Below the pieces are notes generated by a model. That model made no database searches, was not told where the DNA came from, and worked only from the letters and a program-made list of their open reading frames with translations. This document shows positions 6,791 through 10,149 of a DNA stretch of 10,149 nt, piece by piece. The stretch's first letter is position 1. Every line of letters starts with the position of its first letter. The position numbers and the translations under genes were made by a program. The stretch spans positions 1 through 10,149 of the forward strand of contig CAIZGQ010000653.1 in assembly GCA_903932565.1 (NCBI GenBank). The letters are read 5' to 3'. Origin of the DNA: an uncultured Hyphomicrobiales bacterium. GTDB lineage: Bacteria > Pseudomonadota > Alphaproteobacteria > Rhizobiales > Beijerinckiaceae.

Positions 6791-7306
6791 ATGGCGCTGG
6801 TAGCACGCGTAACGGTTCTGGTGTGGGCGCTCTTTGCGTGTTCAGCGACAAACGCTGCTGAAACTCGCAAGGCGCCAAGCCTAACAGCCGCACTCGGCGA
6901 GCCCTCCGATGTGGAGCGGTTCTGCAGCAATATCGCAACGGGTGCGAATGAAGCGCGTCTTGCGTTCCAGATGGAGCAGGCCGCACTCATTGAAAAAGAC
7001 ATTGAAGATAAAACCGCCAAGCTCGATTCCAAGATACAGGAATTGAAGGCGCTGATCGCCAAACGGGATGATTTCCTCAAGCGTTCGGAGGAGGCAACCG
7101 TGGCCATTTTTGCAAAGATGCGGCCGGACGCTGCCGCGCTGCAATTGATTTCGATGGATGAGCGATCTGCCGCGTCTGTTGTCTCAAAGCTCAACCCGCG
7201 CTCAGCGAGTTTGATCCTTGCGGAAATGGACCCTGGTCGCGCGGCTCGCCTTGCAGAGGCCATGGCAACAAGTGGGACCAATGGTCCTGGAGGACTTGCG
7301 AAATGA
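6791..7306 (+). CDS. motE: MotE-type periplasmic motility chaperone (for MotC)
   Basis: In Sinorhizobium, MotE is a periplasmic chaperone that stabilises MotC, a protein affecting stator function. The product from the ATG at 6791 is 171 aa with a signal peptide (MALVARVTVLVWALFACSAT, likely cleaved after NAA). A charged helical stretch follows (IEKDIEDKTAKLDSKIQELK, about residues 66-90, probable coiled coil), then an MgtE-N-like helical repeat region (IFAKMRPDAAALQLISMDER, then VVSKLNPRSASLILAEMDPG). One cysteine, C45, remains in the mature part; MotE is known to form disulfide-linked dimers. A GTG at 6761 would add ten residues with two acidic ones ahead of the signal peptide and is less likely. 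Position between flgI and flgH is the rhizobial order. The MotC partner is not in the window. Confidence 0.82.
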   Translation: MALVARVTVLVWALFACSATNAAETRKAPSLTAALGEPSDVERFCSNIATGANEARLAFQMEQAALIEKDIEDKTAKLDSKIQELKALIAKRDDFLKRSEEATVAIFAKMRPDAAALQLISMDERSAASVVSKLNPRSASLILAEMDPGRAARLAEAMATSGTNGPGGLAK

Positions 7307-8004
7307 AAAAGATAGCGGTTTTGTTGGTTCTTCCACTCGTTGCTGGTTGCGCGGGCCAGTGGCAGGACCTTGGTCATGAACCGCGCATGAGTGCCGTGGG
7401 AAGCGGTCTCTCAGCACATGGCGCTGATGATATTGTTGCGAAATTTCCCAATGGACCGAACGCGCCGTCAACCAGCCTGTGGGACCCGACGCGAAGTGAT
7501 TTCTTCCGGGATCCGCGCGCAACCCGTCCGGGTGATGTGGTCACGGTCAACATTCAGATCAACGATCGCGCAACCTTTGGCAACACGACGGATCGGTCGT
7601 TAAACTCAAAGATCAGTAACAGCTATGATTTTGCTGCAAGCCTTGCGGCACCTTTGTTCAGCGGTAAGGGAAGTGCAAACGCTGCCTCTGATTCATCTGC
7701 AACTGGCAAGGGCTCCATTGATCGATCTGAAAAAATTCAGCTGCAGGTGGCCGCTGTTGTCACCCGCGTCTTACCCAATGGAAATATGCTGATCAGCGGC
7801 TCCCAGGAGGTTCGCGTCAATTACGAGCTGCGTCTTCTGGAAATTGCTGGTGTGGTTCGCCCGCGCGATATCGGCAAGGACAATACCATCTCGTATGAAA
7901 AGATCGCAGAAGCGCGCATTTCGTATGGTGGGCACGGACGTTTGTCAGAAGTGCAACAACCTGGCGTCGGGCAGCAGATCTATGACGTTTACCGGCCTTA
8001 CTGA
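7303..8004 (+). CDS. flgH: Flagellar L-ring lipoprotein FlgH
   Basis: FlgH forms the L-ring in the outer membrane, the outer bushing of the rod. The 233 aa match the family (E. coli 232). It is a lipoprotein: MKKIAVLLVLPLVAGC ends in a lipobox with the lipidated Cys at residue 16. Family blocks follow: SLWDPTRSDFFRDPRATRPG, DVVTVNIQINDRA, then a low-complexity Ser/Ala/Gly segment, QLQVAAVVTRVLPNGNMLIS, EVRVNYE and GVVRPRDI, ending in GVGQQIYDVYRPY. Its ATG overlaps the motE stop (ATGA). A very strong GGAGGA at 7289-7294, eight bases before the ATG, suggests independent high initiation, fitting for a ring protein needed in 26 copies. fliL follows after 17 bases. Confidence 0.96.
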   Translation: MKKIAVLLVLPLVAGCAGQWQDLGHEPRMSAVGSGLSAHGADDIVAKFPNGPNAPSTSLWDPTRSDFFRDPRATRPGDVVTVNIQINDRATFGNTTDRSLNSKISNSYDFAASLAAPLFSGKGSANAASDSSATGKGSIDRSEKIQLQVAAVVTRVLPNGNMLISGSQEVRVNYELRLLEIAGVVRPRDIGKDNTISYEKIAEARISYGGHGRLSEVQQPGVGQQIYDVYRPY

Positions 8005-8021
8005 ACCGCGAAGGCATACTT

Positions 8022-8474
8022 ATGGCGTCGAATGAAAACGAGAAGAAAAAGGGGAGCGGGCTCGTCCCTGCCCTTGGCATTGTGACGCTTTTGGGCGCTG
8101 GCGGGGGATATTTTGTGATCGCAAAAGGTGGCGCTCTGGATTTACAGACGTCCTCACTTGAGGCCAGCAAGGCTGTCGTCCCGATGGTCGTGCCGCGCGT
8201 CATCGATGTTCCGGCCATTGTGACGTCGATCGGCGATACGCAGCAGATGATCCGCCTGCAGCTTTCTATTGTTGTTGATCGTGGCGCGCCCGAAGGCCTC
8301 ACGGGAAACGACTTTGCCAATGACATGATCGCTTACATCCGCACGATTTCTCTTGATCAACTTTCAGGCTCGTCAGGGCTTGAGCATCTGCGAGACGATC
8401 TTCGTGAGCGGGCTGACATTCGAGCTGCGGGCCAGGTCCGTGATCTCATTCTCCATGATCTGGTTATCCAATGA
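8022..8474 (+). CDS. fliL: Flagellar basal body-associated protein FliL
   Basis: FliL is a single-pass inner-membrane protein that surrounds or supports the stator near the rotor. The 150-aa product has a lysine-rich cytoplasmic N-terminus (MASNENEKKKGSG), one membrane segment (LVPALGIVTLLGAGGGYFVI, about residues 14-33) and a periplasmic domain resembling the stomatin-like FliL fold. The periplasmic part includes RLQLSIVVDRG, IAYIRTISLDQLSGSSGLEH, then LRERADIR, and the C-terminal LILHDLVIQ typical of FliL. GAAGG at 8010-8014, seven bases before the ATG, is a good ribosome-binding site. The stop overlaps the fliP start. Assignment rests on the topology, the conserved C-terminus and the location directly before fliP. 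Confidence 0.92.
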   Translation: MASNENEKKKGSGLVPALGIVTLLGAGGGYFVIAKGGALDLQTSSLEASKAVVPMVVPRVIDVPAIVTSIGDTQQMIRLQLSIVVDRGAPEGLTGNDFANDMIAYIRTISLDQLSGSSGLEHLRDDLRERADIRAAGQVRDLILHDLVIQ

Positions 8475-9211
8475 AGCGCCTTTTACCGCTGCTCTTTTTC
8501 GGGCTTCTGATTGTACCTGCTGCGGCGCAGGTGCCCGATCTGCAATCACTGCTGCCCGCCGGCGGGGGCTCGTATAGTTCCAAGCTCATTCAGTTCATTG
8601 GTCTTGCAACGGTGCTGTCCGTTGCGCCAGGTATTCTGGTCACGGTGACGAGTTTTACGCGCTTTGCCATCGCGTTTTCGTTTCTGCGTTCGGGGCTCGG
8701 GCTGCAAAGTACACCGGCAAATCTGGTGCTGATCAGTCTGTCGTTGTTCATGACCTTTTATGTCATGTCGCCGACATTTGATCAGGCTTGGCAGCAGGGC
8801 CTCAAACCGCTCATGGACGAAAAGATCACGGAGGTGGAAGCGTTCGAGAAAACAGTTGCACCGCTCAAAGCTTTCATGGTGCGCCAGGTGCGTGCAAAAG
8901 ACCTTGCGCTGTTTGAGTCCCTTTCGCCGGCACCAGCTGAGGTGAAAGAGGCGAAAGACGCCAACCAGGTGGACCTTCGCGTGCTTGTGCCTGCTTATAT
9001 GATCTCGGAATTGCGCCGTGGATTTGAGATCGGCTTTCTCATCGCGTTACCGTTTCTTGTGATCGATCTCATTGTTGCAACCTTAACCATGTCGGCGGGA
9101 ATGATGATGATGCCGCCGTCGGTTATCGCGCTCCCTGTGAAAATCATTTTCTTCGTGCTGATCGACGGCTGGAATTTGCTCGTTGGGAACCTCATCAGAT
9201 CGTATAATTAG
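8471..9211 (+). CDS. fliP: Flagellar type III export gate protein FliP
   Basis: FliP forms the core pore of the flagellar export gate with FliQ and FliR in the MS-ring. The 246 aa match E. coli (245). A cleavable signal peptide, unusual for an export-gate protein but normal for FliP, is seen at MKRLLPLLFFGLLIVPAAAQ. Family signatures are clear: ILVTVTSFTRFAIAFSFLRS near residue 55, FMTFYVMSPTFDQAWQQGL near residue 93, and PAYMISELRRGFEIGF near residue 174, which fits the second FliP family pattern. The C-terminal membrane segments contain a Met-rich SAGMMMMPP stretch. ATGA overlap with fliL and a weak ribosome-binding site suggest coupled translation. fliQ and fliR are not seen, so they must lie elsewhere. 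Confidence 0.97.
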   Translation: MKRLLPLLFFGLLIVPAAAQVPDLQSLLPAGGGSYSSKLIQFIGLATVLSVAPGILVTVTSFTRFAIAFSFLRSGLGLQSTPANLVLISLSLFMTFYVMSPTFDQAWQQGLKPLMDEKITEVEAFEKTVAPLKAFMVRQVRAKDLALFESLSPAPAEVKEAKDANQVDLRVLVPAYMISELRRGFEIGFLIALPFLVIDLIVATLTMSAGMMMMPPSVIALPVKIIFFVLIDGWNLLVGNLIRSYN

Positions 9212-9225
9212 TCGTGCTCATCCGG

Positions 9226-9271
9226 TTTTAGGCCTTCTTGGAAAGACTCGGGTAAGGTTTGGTGCCTAAAG
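9226..9271 (+). repeat. Inverted repeat after fliP
   Basis: TTTAGGC at 9227-9233 is perfectly complementary in inverted order to GCCTAAA at 9264-9270, seven base pairs with one extra G-U possible at 9226/9271. The loop is about 30 bases. It begins 15 bases after the fliP stop. There is no T-run after the second arm, so it is not a standard intrinsic terminator; it could be an mRNA end structure or an operator, or chance. Confidence 0.35.
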
Positions 9272-9348
9272 TAATTGAATGGTTGGATGGAACGCCTGAA
9301 GCGAGTCCATGGCATGACGCCGCTCCGCCGTCCCGGTTCCGTTCCGGA

Positions 9349-9379
9349 ATGTCCCCCCAAAATCATCACTTAGGGACAT
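9349..9379 (+). promoter_or_regulatory. Hairpin covering the flagellin ribosome-binding site
   Basis: ATGTCCC at 9349-9355 pairs perfectly with GGGACAT at 9373-9379, with a 17-base A/C-rich loop. The second arm contains most of the ribosome-binding sequence AGGGA (9372-9376), which lies nine bases before the flagellin ATG. When folded, the site would be hidden, giving a way to hold back translation. The C-run at 9353-9358 lets the pairing slide by a few bases. The same symmetry could instead be a DNA operator. Folding energy was not computed. Confidence 0.5.
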
Positions 9380-9385
9380 ATCAGC

Positions 9386-10149
9386 ATGTCAAGTCTTCTT
9401 GTTAACTCCTCCGCCATGTCTGCGCTGCAGACGCTTGCAGCCACGCAGAAGAGCCTCGCCACCACGCAGGCCCGTATTTCTTCCGGCCTCAAAGTCGCCA
9501 GCGCCTCTGACAACGCCGCTTACTGGTCCATCTCCACCACCATGCAGTCTGACAACCAGGCCCTCAGCGCCGTGTCCGACGCTTTGAACCTCGGTTCTTC
9601 GACAGTCGACGTTGCCAACGCCGGTCTGAAGAGCGAAATCGGCCTGCTCAATCAGATGAAGTCTGATCTTGTGACTGCCCAGGCTCCTGGTGCTGACAAG
9701 ACAAAAGTACAGACCGATATCTCGGCTCTGCAGGCGCAGATGAAGAGCATTGCGGACGGCGCTTCGTTCTCCGGCGAAAACTGGCTCTCAGTCAATTCGG
9801 GCGCAACCGGCTACAATGCAACAAAGAGCGTCGTTGCTTCATTCACCCGCACATCTGCAGGCGTGTCGGTTGGAACAATTGACGTCGATACGTCGACCAT
9901 CAAGCTCTATGATTCGACTGGTAATACGGGCTTGCTCGATAAGACGCGCACGGGTACCGGTGGTACGACCGGAGCCATTTCCTCGATCTCTATCGATAAC
10001 ACGACAACCCAGACTGCAATGTCTGACTATTTGTCCATGGTCGACTCCGCTTTGACGGACGTCACAACCGCTGCCACGAATCTTGGCGCTGACAAGACCC
10101 GCATTGGTCTGCAGCAGAGCTTCGTGTCCAGCCTCATGGATGCGGTGAC
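9386..10149 (+). CDS. Flagellin (filament subunit), 3' end outside window
   Basis: This gene encodes the filament subunit, exported through the FlhB/FliP apparatus. The frame is open from the ATG at 9386 to the window edge, 254 codons, with no stop. AGGGA at 9372-9376 is the ribosome-binding site. The N-terminal D0/D1 domain is of rhizobial type: MSSLLVNSSAMSALQTLAAT, then ARISSGLKVASASDNAAYWS and MKSIADGASFSGENW near residue 120. A short variable part, about residues 130-215, is rich in Thr, Ser and Gly. The C-terminal D1 part has begun (LGADKTRIGLQQSFVSSLMD); probably some 50-60 residues are missing. Codon use leans strongly to C-ending codons (GCC, TCC, ACC) in the first part, unlike the upstream genes and consistent with very high expression. 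Which flagellin paralogue (flaA/fliC) cannot be decided. Confidence 0.95.
   Translation, partial: MSSLLVNSSAMSALQTLAATQKSLATTQARISSGLKVASASDNAAYWSISTTMQSDNQALSAVSDALNLGSSTVDVANAGLKSEIGLLNQMKSDLVTAQAPGADKTKVQTDISALQAQMKSIADGASFSGENWLSVNSGATGYNATKSVVASFTRTSAGVSVGTIDVDTSTIKLYDSTGNTGLLDKTRTGTGGTTGAISSISIDNTTTQTAMSDYLSMVDSALTDVTTAATNLGADKTRIGLQQSFVSSLMDAV

Larger units (their letters stand above)
9212..9385 (+). promoter_or_regulatory. Flagellin leader and promoter region
   Basis: This 174-base gap is the longest non-coding stretch in the window and must hold the flagellin 5' leader, probably also its promoter. It contains an inverted repeat right after fliP (TTTAGGC 9227-9233 and GCCTAAA 9264-9270), a TTCCGGAA palindrome at 9342-9349, and a hairpin over the ribosome-binding site (9349-9379). 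I could not identify a convincing sigma-70, sigma-28 or sigma-54 promoter; TGGAACGCCTGAAGC at 9288-9302 has the GG and GC of a -24/-12 element at the right spacing but lacks the TT. In Caulobacter and relatives, flagellin leaders are targets of the regulators FlbT and FlaF; whether that applies here is inference. Confidence 0.5.

Noticed and set aside
6791..6841. MotE as a lipoprotein (LFAC before Cys17)
   Set aside because: Phe at the -2 position does not fit the usual lipobox, and a normal signal peptidase I site (NAA followed by Glu) comes a few residues later.
6766..7377. 203-codon minus-strand open frame opposite motE and flgH
   Set aside because: It shadows motE codon structure; the translated protein is Arg/Ser-rich without family features.
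9288..9302. Sigma-54-like element TGGAACGCCTGAAGC before flagellin
   Set aside because: The GG and GC spacing fits -24/-12, but the TT before GC is AA; with several TGG words in the gap one such match is expected by chance. Sigma-54 is also not the usual flagellar sigma factor in Hyphomicrobiales.
9310..9324. Second sigma-54-like element around TGGCAT before flagellin
   Set aside because: The GC is one base too close to the GG, so the spacing is wrong.
9399..10055. Plus-strand open frames at 9399-9587 and 9750-10055
   Set aside because: They are out-of-frame readings of the flagellin gene; the true flagellin frame starts at 9386 and stays open to the window end.

Overview
The window is a stretch of a flagellar chromosomal cluster, with every supported gene on the + strand and packed almost end to end. 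Protein types and gene order point to an alphaproteobacterium, most likely of the Hyphomicrobiales (Rhizobiales). The evidence is the run flgB-flgC-fliE-flgG-flgA-flgI-motE-flgH-fliL-fliP followed by a flagellin, the presence of a MotE-type gene (a rhizobial speciality) between flgI and flgH, and the short rhizobial forms of FlgA, FliL and flagellin. The genus cannot be named from sequence reading alone.

Layout: positions 1-674 hold the 3' two-thirds of fliM, cut by the window edge. fliN, fliG and flhB follow (703-3146). Together these encode the C-ring switch and the substrate-specificity gate of the export apparatus. A 77-base gap leads to the rod and basal-body block: flgB, flgC, fliE, flgG, flgA, flgI, motE, flgH, fliL and fliP (3224-9211). 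Many junctions are 4-base start/stop overlaps (flgC/fliE, flgG/flgA, flgA/flgI, motE/flgH, fliL/fliP), so this block reads as one translationally coupled operon. A 174-base leader region (9212-9385) precedes a flagellin gene that runs off the right edge.

How the genes work together: FliP and FlhB belong to the inner-membrane export gate. FliE, FlgB, FlgC and FlgG form the MS-ring adaptor and the rod. FlgI and FlgH form the P and L rings, and FlgA is the chaperone for the P ring. FliM, FliN and FliG form the switch and rotor. FliL and MotE support the stator (MotE probably through MotC). Flagellin is the last product exported and builds the filament.

I found no mobile element, CRISPR array, RNA gene or clearly novel system; this is an ordinary flagellar region. 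The points most worth a second look are a predicted hairpin that would cover the flagellin ribosome-binding site, altered charged residues in the FliG torque helix, an 8-G tract inside flgC, and the direct joining of the switch genes to the rod operon.
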